Assembly (NCBI GenBank): GCA_964529285.1
Contig: CAZGWK010000007.1
Location: 1-64,000, forward strand
From: SURF-21 sp964529285
Lineage (GTDB): Bacteria > Actinomycetota > Geothermincolia > Geothermincolales > RBG-13-55-18
Direction of reading: 5' to 3'
Length of the DNA: 64,000 bases
The notes beneath the pieces were generated by a model, which was given only the letters and a program-made list of their open reading frames with translations, was not told where the DNA came from and searched no databases. The translations under genes and the position numbers were made by a program. Numbering within the stretch: the stretch's first letter is position 1; every line of letters begins with the position of its first letter. Shown here in pieces: positions 9,075-18,350 of this stretch.

Positions 9075-10811
9075 TCACCCCCTCACGCGGTCTTTCCACA
9101 ACCAGGAGAGCAGAGCTTCAGCCGCCATGGTGTTCAGGACATCGCCGCGCCCCAGCCATCCCCGCCGCGCTGTCGCCACGCCGTAGAACATGAAGCCGAG
9201 GTGCTCGAGCCGGTGGGCGTCGGTCCCGATCGCGATCTTCACTCCCTGTTCGCGTGCTTCCATCAGGTGTTCGTCTTTGAGATCAAGACGGTCGGGGAAC
9301 GCGTTAAGCTCCAGGGCGGTCCCGGTCTCGCGCGCCTCACGCATTACGACGCGCAGGTCGATATCGTAAGGGGGCCTCTGTCCGATCAACCTTCCCGTGG
9401 GATGCGCGATTATCTTCACGTGGGGATTGTGCATGGCGCTTACGATACGGCGGGTTAGCTGTTCGCGCTCCTGTTTGAAGCCCGCATGCACCGAGGCCAC
9501 GACGACATCCAGCAAGGACAGCACGTCCTCGTCGTAATCGAGACCGCCGTCGTTGTCTATGTTCAACTCGCTTCCGGCGAGCAGGGTCACGCTCGAATCT
9601 CCCCTCCCGTTCAACTTCCTTACCGCCTCGACCTGGGCCGCGAGCCTATCACGGTCCAGACCACCGGCCACGCGCAGGTTGGCGGCATGGTCCGTCACGG
9701 CGAGATATTCGTATCCCAGCCCCTCGGCATCCTTTCTCAACTCTTCCAGGCTGGCCGTGCCGTCGCTCGCATCGCTGTGTACGTGCAGGTCGCCCATAAT
9801 ATCCTGCGCTTCCAGGAGGACGGGCAGCTCGCCCCGCAAGGCGGCTTCCACCTCGCCGCGGTTCTCCCTTATCTCCGGCGCAGGGCAAGCCATCCCCAGG
9901 GACGAGTACACTTCCTCTTCCGTCCTGCCCGCCAGCCGGCGGTCGTCCGAAACCCGGAATACGCCGTATTCGTTGATCTTCTTGCCCGCTTTCTTCGCTA
10001 TCTCCCGCACGCGTACGTTGTGGGCCTGGGAGCCCGTAAAATACTGCAGTGCCGCGCCATACTCCTCGGGCCTGACCACCCTCAGGTCCACCTGGAGACC
10101 TTCCCTGGTCGCGATGGAGCTCTTGGTGTCCCCACGCAACAGTATCCTCTCCACCAGCGGCAGGCTCGTGAATGCCTGCATGACCTCATCCGCCTGCTCC
10201 GAGCTGACCAGGATATCTATATCGCCTATGGTCTCCTTCATGCGGCGCAGACTTCCGGCTGGTGAGATATCGAGCCCGGGCAGTCGCGCCAGCAGGAGCT
10301 CGATTATCTCCTGCTGTATGCGGTGCGCCTGGCTTAAGAGAAGACGCCCCGAGGTCGTCTGCAGATGTCCGATCCCCTCCAGGATGTTCTGCTCGGCCTT
10401 GGGGCCGAGACCGGGCAGACCGGCGAGCCTGTTCTCCTCCGCCGCATGCTGCAGTTCTTCGATAGTGCGTATACCCAGTTCGTCGTAGAGAAGCTTGGCG
10501 CGCTTGGGGCCCAGGTTGGGGATCTTGAGGAGGGAGATCAGCTCCACGGGCACTTCGACTTTCATTTCCTCCAGTTTTGCGATGCCTCCGGTTTCCTTGA
10601 ACTCCAGGATCTTCTTGGCGATCCCCTCGCCTATCCCCGGGTACCTGCGCAATCCCTTGACGTCCTCGATCTCGAGGATCTCCTCTCCCAGGGACTTTAT
10701 AACCTCCGCCGCGCGGTGATAGGCGTTTACCTTGAAACGTACCTCGCCCTTGATCTCGGAGAGTTCGGCGAGCTCCTCGAAGGCCCCCGCAAGCCTGTCG
10801 ACATCATCCAT
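9075..10811 (-). CDS. polX: DNA polymerase/3'-5' exonuclease PolX
   Basis: Family X DNA polymerase with a C-terminal PHP phosphoesterase domain, a gap-filling enzyme of base excision repair. Order seen: helix-hairpin-helix region (YPGIGEGIAKKILEF; later PNLGPKRAKLL and LPGLGPKAEQNI), nucleotidyltransferase motifs (the PAGSLRRMKETIGDIDILV stretch supplies the metal Asp pair), then PHP motifs GDLHVHSDASDG, VTDHA, HPTGR and GTDAH. The open frame extends upstream into argH, but the ATG at 10811 has GGGTGGAG six bases before it and gives the family length of 578 aa. It begins 31 bp after argH and is the last gene of the arginine operon transcript. Confidence 0.93.
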   Translation of the reverse strand: MDDVDRLAGAFEELAELSEIKGEVRFKVNAYHRAAEVIKSLGEEILEIEDVKGLRRYPGIGEGIAKKILEFKETGGIAKLEEMKVEVPVELISLLKIPNLGPKRAKLLYDELGIRTIEELQHAAEENRLAGLPGLGPKAEQNILEGIGHLQTTSGRLLLSQAHRIQQEIIELLLARLPGLDISPAGSLRRMKETIGDIDILVSSEQADEVMQAFTSLPLVERILLRGDTKSSIATREGLQVDLRVVRPEEYGAALQYFTGSQAHNVRVREIAKKAGKKINEYGVFRVSDDRRLAGRTEEEVYSSLGMACPAPEIRENRGEVEAALRGELPVLLEAQDIMGDLHVHSDASDGTASLEELRKDAEGLGYEYLAVTDHAANLRVAGGLDRDRLAAQVEAVRKLNGRGDSSVTLLAGSELNIDNDGGLDYDEDVLSLLDVVVASVHAGFKQEREQLTRRIVSAMHNPHVKIIAHPTGRLIGQRPPYDIDLRVVMREARETGTALELNAFPDRLDLKDEHLMEAREQGVKIAIGTDAHRLEHLGFMFYGVATARRGWLGRGDVLNTMAAEALLSWLWKDRVRG

Positions 10812-10842
10812 ACGTATCTCCACCCCGTGGGTCAAACCACGC

Positions 10843-12228
10843 CTAAGAGCGGCGGCGCGCGGCATCGAGCCAGTCGCGCGCCGTGGAAAGAGCCTTCTCC
10901 ACCCGTGCGGGCGCCGTGCCCCCCTGAAGGTCTCTCGCCTCGATACATGCTTCCAGGGAGATGTGCCCGTAAACATCCTCGTCTATCAACGGCTGCACTT
11001 CGCGATATTCCCGCAGGGTAAGGTCCTCGAGACCGACTCCGCGCTCCAGGCACAGCCGTACCAGGCGCCCCGCTGCATTGTGCGCCTCCAGGAAGGGCAT
11101 ACCCTTACGGACCAGGTAATCCGCCAGATCGGTGGCGTTGGCGAATCCCTCCTCCGCTGCTTCCCTCATGCGCGAGGCGTCGAATCTTGCCGCCGCCAGC
11201 GAGCGCGCCGTTATCTCGAGCATGGAGGTGAGTTGATCGCAAGTATCGAAAAGCCCTTCCTTGTCCTCCTGCAGGTCCCGGTTGTACGCCAGGGGGAGGC
11301 CCTTGAGCATGGTCACCATGGCGACCATGTGCCCCGATATGCGTCCCGTCTTGCCCCTGACCAGCTCCGCGACGTCCGGGTTGGCCTTCTGGGGCATGAT
11401 CGACGAACCCGTGGTATATGCCTCGTCCAGCTCGATGAAGCCAAACTGCGGCGTGGACCACAGTACTATCTCCTCTGCCAACCGGCTGAGATGGACCCCT
11501 ATCATGCAGCAGGCATAGAGGGTATCGCATGCGAAATCCCGATCGGATACTGCGTCCATCGAGTTAGCGGTCACCGTACCGAAGCCGAGCTGTTCGGCCA
11601 TCATCTCCCGGTCGAGAGGGAAGGTAACGCCGGCCAGTGCGCCGCTCCCCAATGGGCAGCGATCCTGCCGGCGGAGCGTCTCCGCGATCCTCTCCAGGTC
11701 CCGTTTGAACATCTCGAAGTACGCGAGCAGATGATGGGCAAGAAGCACGGGCTGCGCGGGCTGCAGGTGTGTGAAACCGGGCATCAGCGTCTGCAGGTGC
11801 TCGTCGGCCTGCTGCAGCAAGGTATCCATGAGGAACATCAGGCGCTGCTCGATACCCTTCAGCGCATCCTTGACGTAAAGCCGCAGGTCCGCCGCTACCT
11901 GGTCATTACGGCTTCGTCCGGCTCTCATCTTCGCCCCGCTGTCCCCGCGCCTTTCCACCAGTTTTCTCTCTACCGCGGTATGAATATCCTCGTCGCCGGA
12001 GAATGCAAAGGAACCGCTCTCTATCTCGTCCTTTATCTGCTGCAATGCCGCCAATATGCTTTCCGCCTCCTCTTGCGAGAGCACGCCGCATTCCTGCAGG
12101 GCCATGGCATGCGCCTGGCTCACCGCGACATCGTAAGGGGCCAACCGCCGGTCGAAGGAAAGCGAGGAACTGAAAGCGTGTACGAGCTCCTCGGTTTTTC
12201 TCTCGAACCTTCCTCCCCATAACTTCAT
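10843..12228 (-). CDS. argH: Argininosuccinate lyase
   Basis: Cleaves argininosuccinate into arginine and fumarate, the last step of arginine synthesis, as a cytoplasmic homotetramer. At 461 aa it has family length. The aspartase/fumarase superfamily signature GSSIMPQKANPDV at about residues 274-286 carries the catalytic serine loop, and the N-terminal MKLWGGRF start is typical. THLQPAQP (about 153-160) supplies another substrate loop. ATG at 12228 with AAGGAG upstream. It follows argG by 27 bp within the minus-strand arginine operon. Confidence 0.97.
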   Translation of the reverse strand: MKLWGGRFERKTEELVHAFSSSLSFDRRLAPYDVAVSQAHAMALQECGVLSQEEAESILAALQQIKDEIESGSFAFSGDEDIHTAVERKLVERRGDSGAKMRAGRSRNDQVAADLRLYVKDALKGIEQRLMFLMDTLLQQADEHLQTLMPGFTHLQPAQPVLLAHHLLAYFEMFKRDLERIAETLRRQDRCPLGSGALAGVTFPLDREMMAEQLGFGTVTANSMDAVSDRDFACDTLYACCMIGVHLSRLAEEIVLWSTPQFGFIELDEAYTTGSSIMPQKANPDVAELVRGKTGRISGHMVAMVTMLKGLPLAYNRDLQEDKEGLFDTCDQLTSMLEITARSLAAARFDASRMREAAEEGFANATDLADYLVRKGMPFLEAHNAAGRLVRLCLERGVGLEDLTLREYREVQPLIDEDVYGHISLEACIEARDLQGGTAPARVEKALSTARDWLDAARRRS

Positions 12229-12255
12229 CTCAAATCTCCTTCGCGCTGTCTTTAT

Positions 12256-13455
12256 TCATTCCCCGCCACCCTGTTTTATGCCCCATACCTTGAGCGGTAA
12301 ACCCCAGAGCTCTATAAAGCCTTCGCTGGAGCGGTGGCTGAACTCGTCTGCGCGGTCGTAGGTGGCCAGCTTAAAGTCGTAGAGAGAGAATTCCGACTCC
12401 CTGCCCACCACCGTGCAAGCGCCCTTATACAGTTTCACCCTTACCGTTCCGCTCACTTTTTCCTGGGTGGATGCGATGGCTGCCATGACGGCAGTGCGCA
12501 GCGGATCGTACCAAAGACCGTAATATACCAACTCGGAGAACTTGTTCTCCAGGATCGGCTTGAAGTGCATCGTCTCCCTGGTGAGGGTAAGGGATTCCAG
12601 CGCCCCGTGGGCTTCTATCAGTATCGTGGCGGCGGGAGCCTCGTAGATCTCCCGTGATTTTATCCCCACCAGGCGGTTCTCCACCATGTCAATGCGGCCG
12701 ACGCCGTGCTCGCCGCCGAGCTCGTTGACCCTGGCAATGAGCTCCACCAGCCCCATTTCCTCGCCGTCAAGGCTGGTTGGCCGGCCCCGGGAGAAGGCGA
12801 TCTCCAGGTAGAGAGGTGCATCGGGCGCCCGTTCCGGCGCTACCGTCCATTCGTAGGCGTCATCACGCGGCTCGGCCATGGGGTCTTCGAGCACTCCCGC
12901 CTCGCAGCTCCTTCCCCACAGGTTCTCATCCACGGAGTAAGGGCTCTCCACCGTGACCGGCACCGGGATGCCGTGTTCCTGCGCGTACGCGATCTCGTCC
13001 TCCCGTGACATGCTCCATTCCCGCAGGGGAGCGATTATCTTGAGGTCCGGTCCCAGCGCCATAGCGGTCAGGTCGAACCTGACCTGGTCATTCCCCTTTC
13101 CGGTGCAGCCGTGGGCAACGGCGGAAGCGCCCCGGCGCCTTGCCTCCTCGACCATGGCCGCCGCGATCAGGGGACGCGCAAGGGAGGTAGCGAGGGGGTA
13201 TTTCCCCTCGTAGAGCGCATTGGCCTGCAGGGCCGGCAGGACGAATCCTTCCGCGAATTCCTCCTTCAGGTCGAGGGTCACCGCATCCACCGCACCCACC
13301 TGCAGCGCCTTGAGTCGTATGGCCTCCATGTCCCCCGGCTGTCCCAGATCGGCCGCCAGTGCGACAACCTGCATGTTGTACCTTTCCTCGAGCCACTTGA
13401 TGGCCACCGAGGTATCCAGCCCCCCGCTGTAGGCCAGGATAACCTTCTCTTTCAT
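12256..13455 (-). CDS. argG: Argininosuccinate synthase
   Basis: Joins citrulline and aspartate with ATP to make argininosuccinate. The N-terminal AYSGGLDTS (residues 8-16) is the PP-loop pyrophosphatase signature. GCTGKGNDQVRF and the C-terminal tetramer helix are also present. The frame is open further upstream, but ATG at 13455 gives MKEKVILAYSGG, the normal N-terminus, and a 399-aa product; GGGAGAG lies upstream. It sits between argR (68 bp) and argH (27 bp). No ARG-box-like palindrome is visible in the argR-argG gap. Confidence 0.97.
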   Translation of the reverse strand: MKEKVILAYSGGLDTSVAIKWLEERYNMQVVALAADLGQPGDMEAIRLKALQVGAVDAVTLDLKEEFAEGFVLPALQANALYEGKYPLATSLARPLIAAAMVEEARRRGASAVAHGCTGKGNDQVRFDLTAMALGPDLKIIAPLREWSMSREDEIAYAQEHGIPVPVTVESPYSVDENLWGRSCEAGVLEDPMAEPRDDAYEWTVAPERAPDAPLYLEIAFSRGRPTSLDGEEMGLVELIARVNELGGEHGVGRIDMVENRLVGIKSREIYEAPAATILIEAHGALESLTLTRETMHFKPILENKFSELVYYGLWYDPLRTAVMAAIASTQEKVSGTVRVKLYKGACTVVGRESEFSLYDFKLATYDRADEFSHRSSEGFIELWGLPLKVWGIKQGGGE

Positions 13456-13523
13456 ACTCACTCTCCCATCGATCCGATGCGCGACATCATATCGTTTTCC
13501 GTACTCTCCTCCCGAAATGCGCG

Positions 13524-13985
13524 TTATTCCGCCAACTCCTCGAACCACCTCTCCATATCTTTCGCCCCGTATCCTTCGCGTACCACCACCAGTATGGTAT
13601 CGTCCCCGGCCACCGTTCCCGCTACCTCGTCAAGCTGCGCCCTGTCGAGTATGGCCGCCATCGCCTGCGCGTTTCCCGGCGCCGTACGCAGGATGACCAT
13701 GTTCCCGCTGGCTTCGACAGCGATGATAAAATCCCGAACCCGTCGGCGCAGCTCGTCTTGCGAAGCGGGCCCGGCAGGCTCTCCCGGGAAACCGTAAACG
13801 GACCTGCCGTCCTTTCCCGGCAGGCGCACTACCCCCATCTCCCTGAGGTCCCTGGATACGGTGGACTGGTCGGCCTTTATACCCTTCCGCGTAAGCTGGT
13901 CTACGAGCTCCTGCTGGCTGGAGGGTGGACGGGAAGCTATGAGCTCCCGGATGATATCCCTTCTCCGCCTCTTGTCCACCGGCAT
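13524..13985 (-). CDS. argR: Arginine repressor
   Basis: Transcriptional regulator that binds ARG boxes when loaded with arginine; it acts as a hexamer. The N-terminal winged helix contains STVSRDLREMGVVR. The C-terminal domain has GTVAGDDTILVVV, the arginine-binding GTxxGDDT core. At 153 aa it has the usual length. It lies 9 bp after argF in the operon it most likely controls. The tandem palindromes at 19410-19443 upstream of argC are its probable operator. ATG at 13985 with GGGAGG just upstream. Confidence 0.96.
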   Translation of the reverse strand: MPVDKRRRRDIIRELIASRPPSSQQELVDQLTRKGIKADQSTVSRDLREMGVVRLPGKDGRSVYGFPGEPAGPASQDELRRRVRDFIIAVEASGNMVILRTAPGNAQAMAAILDRAQLDEVAGTVAGDDTILVVVREGYGAKDMERWFEELAE

Positions 13986-13994
13986 GCCTCCCGT

Positions 13995-14918
13995 TCAGTT
14001 ACCTATCAGGAGATGCAGCAGCGCAGCCTGTGCGTGCATCCTGTTCTCCGCCTGGTCCCAGATGACCGCGCGGGGACCGTCCATGACCTCGCTGCTTATC
14101 TCCTCTCCGCGGTGGGCGGGCAGGCAATGCATCGCGATCGCCTCCGCATCGGCTGCGGCCAGAAGCTCACCGTCGAGGCGGAAAGCCTCCAGGTCGCGTT
14201 TCCTGCGGCTGTCTTCCTTCTGGCCCATGGAAGTCCATACGTCCGTGTAGACCACCTGGGCTCCCGCGACAGCCTCCCGGGGATCGTTCACCACCCTTAT
14301 ACTGTCCTCTCCCGCCAGTCCGCGCGCGCAAGCGATAATCTCCGCGTCGGGCTCGTATCCCACCGGACAACCCGCGCTGAACTGCATCCCGGCGAGTGCG
14401 CATCCAAGGGCGAGAGAGTTGGTCACATTATTGCCGTCTCCCACGTATGCCAGGCGCAGCCCCTTCAGCTCACCTTTGTGCTCCCTCACGGTCATGAGGT
14501 CGGCAAGTACCTGGCAGGGGTGCTCCAGGTCGCTCAGCGCGTTGATGACCGGCACCTCCGCCGCCTTTGCCAGTTCCTCCACCTCGTCATGGCCAAAGGT
14601 GCGCAGCGCGATGGCATGGACATAGCGCGAGAGCACCCTGCCGGTATCTCCTATGGTCTCCCCGCGGCCCAGCTGCAGCTCGGAGGCGTTCAATACGATG
14701 GGCCTGCCGGCGAGATGGTATGTGGCCGCCTCGAAGGACACCCTGGTGCGCGTGGATGGCTTCTGGAATATAAGCGCTACGGCTTTCCCGTCCAGGCTCC
14801 GCTCCGTCCTCCGCTCCCGCAGCGCTACCTTGAACGCATCTGCGGCGTCCAGCACCCCGAACAACTCGTCGCCGTTTAGGTCCGATATGCTTAAAAAATC
14901 CCTTCCCTTCAGGTTCAA
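13995..14918 (-). CDS. argF: Ornithine carbamoyltransferase
   Basis: Makes citrulline from ornithine and carbamoyl phosphate. Active-site motifs are intact: STRT (residues 55-58) and HPCQ (133-136) for carbamoyl phosphate, and HCLP (264-267) for ornithine. The 307-aa length is normal. I place the start at TTG 14918, since no ATG lies near the conserved FLSISDL start and AGGGG/GGAGGAGG motifs precede it. It begins 5 bp after argD ends and is 9 bp before argR. Confidence 0.96.
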   Translation of the reverse strand: MNLKGRDFLSISDLNGDELFGVLDAADAFKVALRERRTERSLDGKAVALIFQKPSTRTRVSFEAATYHLAGRPIVLNASELQLGRGETIGDTGRVLSRYVHAIALRTFGHDEVEELAKAAEVPVINALSDLEHPCQVLADLMTVREHKGELKGLRLAYVGDGNNVTNSLALGCALAGMQFSAGCPVGYEPDAEIIACARGLAGEDSIRVVNDPREAVAGAQVVYTDVWTSMGQKEDSRRKRDLEAFRLDGELLAAADAEAIAMHCLPAHRGEEISSEVMDGPRAVIWDQAENRMHAQAALLHLLIGN

Positions 14919-14923
14919 CGCCC

Positions 14924-16150
14924 CTACACCTCCTCCGCCTTATCTCCCCGAACCTCCCCATCCAGCAACCTGCCCAGGAGCTCGACGAGACCGTCCACCT
15001 CCCGCGTAGATATGGACAGCGGGGGGAGGAAGCGCAGGATGTTGTCTCCGATATTGTTGACCACGTAACCCTCTTCCAGGCAGGAGAGCACCAAGTCTTT
15101 CGCCGTGCCTTTTTGCAATTCCGCAGCCAGCATGAGCCCCTTTCCCCTGACCTCGCAGATGGCCCCGGTGTTCCGCTGCAGCTGAAGCAGGCTGTCCTTG
15201 AAGTATGCGCCCACGCGTGCAGCGTTCTCGATGAGTTGTTCCTCCTGCAGTATGGTCATCACTGCCAGAGCCGCCGCGCATATTACCGGATTGCCCCCAA
15301 AGGTGCTGCCGTGATCGCCGGGCGCGAATCCCTTTGCCGCCTCCGAGCTCGCCAGCAGAACACCTATGGGAAGCCCGCCAGCCAGGCCTTTTGCCACCGT
15401 CATCGCATCCGGTAGCACACCGTAATGCTCGTGGGCAAAGAGGGCACCCGTGCGACCCATCCCCGACTGCACTTCGTCCAGGATGAACAGGGCGCCTTTG
15501 CGGCGGCATATCTCTCCGACCTCCTTGAGATAGGAATCCTCCGCCACGTAAACGCCTCCCTCGCCCTGTATGGGCTCGAGCAGGACGGCGCAGGTGGTCT
15601 CGTCGACCGCCTCCTCCATAGCCGCGAGGTCATTGAACGGGACGTGCGCGAATCCGGTTGGCAAGGGGCAGAAAGGCTCGGCCTTCGCCGGCTGACCGGT
15701 TGCCGCCAGAGACCCATAGGTCCGGCCGTGAAAAGACTTGAAGGCCGATACCACCTTGTAGCGGTCCTCGCCTTTTACTTCCCGCATATACTTGCGTGCC
15801 AGCTTGATGGCCGCCTCGTTCGCCTCCGTTCCGCTGTTGCAGAAAAAAGCCTTATCCGCGAAAGTATACTTGGCCAGCATCTCCGCGAGCTCACCCTGCG
15901 GCCGGGTATAGTAGAGGTTGGAGACGTGGATCAGCTGTGATACCTGCCGCGCCACGGCGGCGATTATCTCCGCATGGCAGTGACCGGCGACACAGGGCCC
16001 GAGACCCGAAACAAAATCCACGTATTCCTTGCCGCTGTCATCCCATAGACGCGTTCCATGACCGTGCGTGAAAAGCACCGGCAAGCGGCTGTAGTTCATG
16101 ATCAGGTAGAGCTGCTCCTGCTTTCTGGCCTTATCCAGATCGTAATCCAT
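14924..16150 (-). CDS. argD: Acetylornithine aminotransferase
   Basis: PLP-dependent class III aminotransferase that converts N-acetylglutamate semialdehyde to N-acetylornithine. Lys254 in TVAKGLAGGLP is the Schiff-base lysine. The ILDEVQSGMGRTG stretch (about 223-235) and NSGTEANE (105-112) are family signatures. At 408 aa it has normal length. ATG at 16150 follows GAGGAGGAAGG. It lies between argB (44 bp) and argF (5 bp). Related enzymes can also act in lysine synthesis; the operon context favours arginine. Confidence 0.95.
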   Translation of the reverse strand: MDYDLDKARKQEQLYLIMNYSRLPVLFTHGHGTRLWDDSGKEYVDFVSGLGPCVAGHCHAEIIAAVARQVSQLIHVSNLYYTRPQGELAEMLAKYTFADKAFFCNSGTEANEAAIKLARKYMREVKGEDRYKVVSAFKSFHGRTYGSLAATGQPAKAEPFCPLPTGFAHVPFNDLAAMEEAVDETTCAVLLEPIQGEGGVYVAEDSYLKEVGEICRRKGALFILDEVQSGMGRTGALFAHEHYGVLPDAMTVAKGLAGGLPIGVLLASSEAAKGFAPGDHGSTFGGNPVICAAALAVMTILQEEQLIENAARVGAYFKDSLLQLQRNTGAICEVRGKGLMLAAELQKGTAKDLVLSCLEEGYVVNNIGDNILRFLPPLSISTREVDGLVELLGRLLDGEVRGDKAEEV

Positions 16151-16194
16151 GCCTTCCTCCTCGCCATCTATCGCTATCCGTGCGGTGTTATCCC

Positions 16195-17070
16195 CTACAT
16201 GCGCACCATGGTACCGACACCCTGGTCCGTGTACAATTCCAGGAGCAGTGCATGGTAGACTGTCCCGTTGATGATATGGGCCCTTCTTACCCCCGATCTC
16301 AACGCGTCGATGCAGCCCTGCACCTTGGGGAGCATGCCGCTGCTCATACCCCTCATCTCCAGCAGCTCTTCGGCTTCGGCCACCCCCAGCTCCGGGATGA
16401 GGCTGGACTTGTCCTCAAAATCCCGGTACAGGCCGTCCACGTCGGTCAGGTATATGAGTTTGTCCGCCTGCAGCGACTCGGCCAGGGCTCCCGCCACCAG
16501 GTCGGCGTTGATGTTGTAGCTCTGTCCGCTTCCGTCCACGCCGATGCTCGCTACCACGGGGATGAACTCATCGCGTACCAGGTTATTGAGTATGCCCGGA
16601 TTCACCTGCTCTACCTCGCCTACGAAACCGAGGTCGACTTCACCTCCCGGACCGGCGTGGATCCTCCTGCGCGCCTTCAGAAGATTGCCGTCTTCGCCCG
16701 AGAGGCCAACGGCGAGCGTCCCGTGGCCGTTTATCAGCGAGACGATCTCCTTGTTGACCTTACCCACCAGGACCATCTTGGCGATCTCCATAGTGGCGGC
16801 ATCGGTCACGCGGTGGCCGTCTACGAAACGCACCTCCAGGGAGAGGCGCTCCATGTACTGGGTGACCTGCGGGCCACCTCCGTGCACGATGACCGGATTC
16901 ATGCCCACGTAGCGCATGAGCACTATGTCGGAGGCGAAGGTCTCCTTGAGCTCGTCGTTTTCCATGGCGCTGCCGCCGAATTTGACCACCACCGTCTTGC
17001 CGTAATACTCCTTTATGTAGGGAAGTGCTTCTATGAGCACTCTCGCCTTTTCCCGCGCTTTTTCCATCAC
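16195..17070 (-). CDS. argB: Acetylglutamate kinase
   Basis: Phosphorylates N-acetylglutamate, the usual feedback-controlled step. Motifs: VVVKFGGSAM near residue 26, VHGGGPQV for the acetylglutamate site, and YLTDVDGLY. The N-terminal helix MEKAREKARVLIEALPYI resembles that of arginine-sensitive hexameric kinases, so feedback inhibition by arginine is plausible. The start is ambiguous: GTG at 17070 or the adjoining ATG at 17067. GAAGGG is better spaced for the GTG. Gap to argJ is 76 bp, to argD 44 bp. Confidence 0.95.
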   Translation of the reverse strand: MMEKAREKARVLIEALPYIKEYYGKTVVVKFGGSAMENDELKETFASDIVLMRYVGMNPVIVHGGGPQVTQYMERLSLEVRFVDGHRVTDAATMEIAKMVLVGKVNKEIVSLINGHGTLAVGLSGEDGNLLKARRRIHAGPGGEVDLGFVGEVEQVNPGILNNLVRDEFIPVVASIGVDGSGQSYNINADLVAGALAESLQADKLIYLTDVDGLYRDFEDKSSLIPELGVAEAEELLEMRGMSSGMLPKVQGCIDALRSGVRRAHIINGTVYHALLLELYTDQGVGTMVRM

Positions 17071-17146
17071 CTGTCATCCCTTCAGATTCCGGCGCATCAG
17101 CCTCCACATATCGGACTCCGCGTGCCGCAGACAGCCTGTCCGTCGC

Positions 17147-18328
17147 CTAGGTATGGTACTCCGCGTTTATCCTCACGTAATCGTAGCTGTAATCACACGT
17201 CCAGACCTCCATACCCGCATCTCCCCTTCCCAGGAAGACATCGAGGTCGAGATTCCTCCCCGTCATGGCTTCCTCGAGCTTGCCTATATCCACTTCGGCT
17301 GCTTCTCCCTTTTCCGCTACCGTGAATCCGCAGATCTTCACCCGCATCTTTGACGGATCCGCCGCATCGACCGCCTGGCCGACCGCCTGGACTACGCGCC
17401 CCCAGTTGGGGTCTCCGCCGAAGAACGCCGTTTTGACCAGGGCGGACTCGGCCACGCACATCGCGGTGCGTTTAGCTTCTGCCTCGCTGGCCGCCTCGTG
17501 CAGGCGCACCGCGATGAACTTGGTCGCACCCTCTCCGTCATCCACTATGGCACGGGCCAGGTGCGAACATGCCCGGTAAAGCGCCTCCTCCAACTCCCCT
17601 TCTCCGGCCCTTACGCCCGAAGCGCCGCTGGCCATAGCCAGCACCATATCGTTGGTGCTGGTGCAGCCGTCGATGGTTATGCGGTTGAACGACATGTCTA
17701 CCGCGCCGCGGAGAGCCCGGCCCAGCGTAGCGGGGTCCGCCTCGGCGTCGGTGGTTACAAAGGCGAGCATGGTGGCCATGTCCGGCTTTATCATCCCCGC
17801 CCCCTTGGCCATGCCTCCCACTACGAAACCGCCGCATTCCAGAGCGGTCTCCTTGGGGAAGGTGTCGGTGGTCATGATGGCTCTGGCGGCGTCACTTCCA
17901 CCATTTACATCCAACCTGGACGCCGCTTCACTTATTCCCCGCGCCACCTTCTCCATCTCCAGTGGGCGTCCTATAACGCCCGTCGACGCTACGGCCACAT
18001 CCCGGGGCTGCATACCGGTCGCCTCGGCGGCCAGGTCGGCCATGCTGCGAGCATCCCGCATGCCCCGTTCGCCGGTCCAGGCGTTGGCGTTGCCGCTGTT
18101 CACCACAACCGCCTGCAGCATGCCGTCCTTCGCGATGCGTTCCCTGGTCAATTCCACCGGGGCGGCGTGGAAAGCGTTGGTGGTGAAGGTTGCCGCGGCC
18201 GCACATCTCTCGTCCGCCGCCAGGATACACAGATCGCGGGCTCCGCTGTTCTTCAACCCGCAGGCAACCCCGGCCGCCCTGAACCCCCGGGGTACGCACA
18301 CTCCGACTGTCTTTGCCTTTTCCTCCAC
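17147..18328 (-). CDS. argJ: Glutamate N-acetyltransferase (ornithine acetyltransferase)
   Basis: Recycles the acetyl group from acetylornithine to glutamate; bifunctional forms also use acetyl-CoA for the first step. The self-cleavage site is in KPDMATML: the precursor splits before Thr186, which becomes the nucleophile. STGVIG (115-120) forms the oxyanion hole. At 393 aa it has normal length. The start is GTG at 18328, chosen for GGGGGAG six bases upstream. No argA or argE is seen here, which fits the cyclic pathway. It begins 22 bp after argC. Confidence 0.95.
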   Translation of the reverse strand: MEEKAKTVGVCVPRGFRAAGVACGLKNSGARDLCILAADERCAAAATFTTNAFHAAPVELTRERIAKDGMLQAVVVNSGNANAWTGERGMRDARSMADLAAEATGMQPRDVAVASTGVIGRPLEMEKVARGISEAASRLDVNGGSDAARAIMTTDTFPKETALECGGFVVGGMAKGAGMIKPDMATMLAFVTTDAEADPATLGRALRGAVDMSFNRITIDGCTSTNDMVLAMASGASGVRAGEGELEEALYRACSHLARAIVDDGEGATKFIAVRLHEAASEAEAKRTAMCVAESALVKTAFFGGDPNWGRVVQAVGQAVDAADPSKMRVKICGFTVAEKGEAAEVDIGKLEEAMTGRNLDLDVFLGRGDAGMEVWTCDYSYDYVRINAEYHT

Positions 18329-18350
18329 CTCTATCTCCCCCGCATCTCTC

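Noticed and set aside
10732..12222. Long plus-strand reading frame of 496 codons
   Set aside because: It lies antisense to argH, which has full family motifs; the translation has no recognisable pattern and is an effect of GC-rich codon use.
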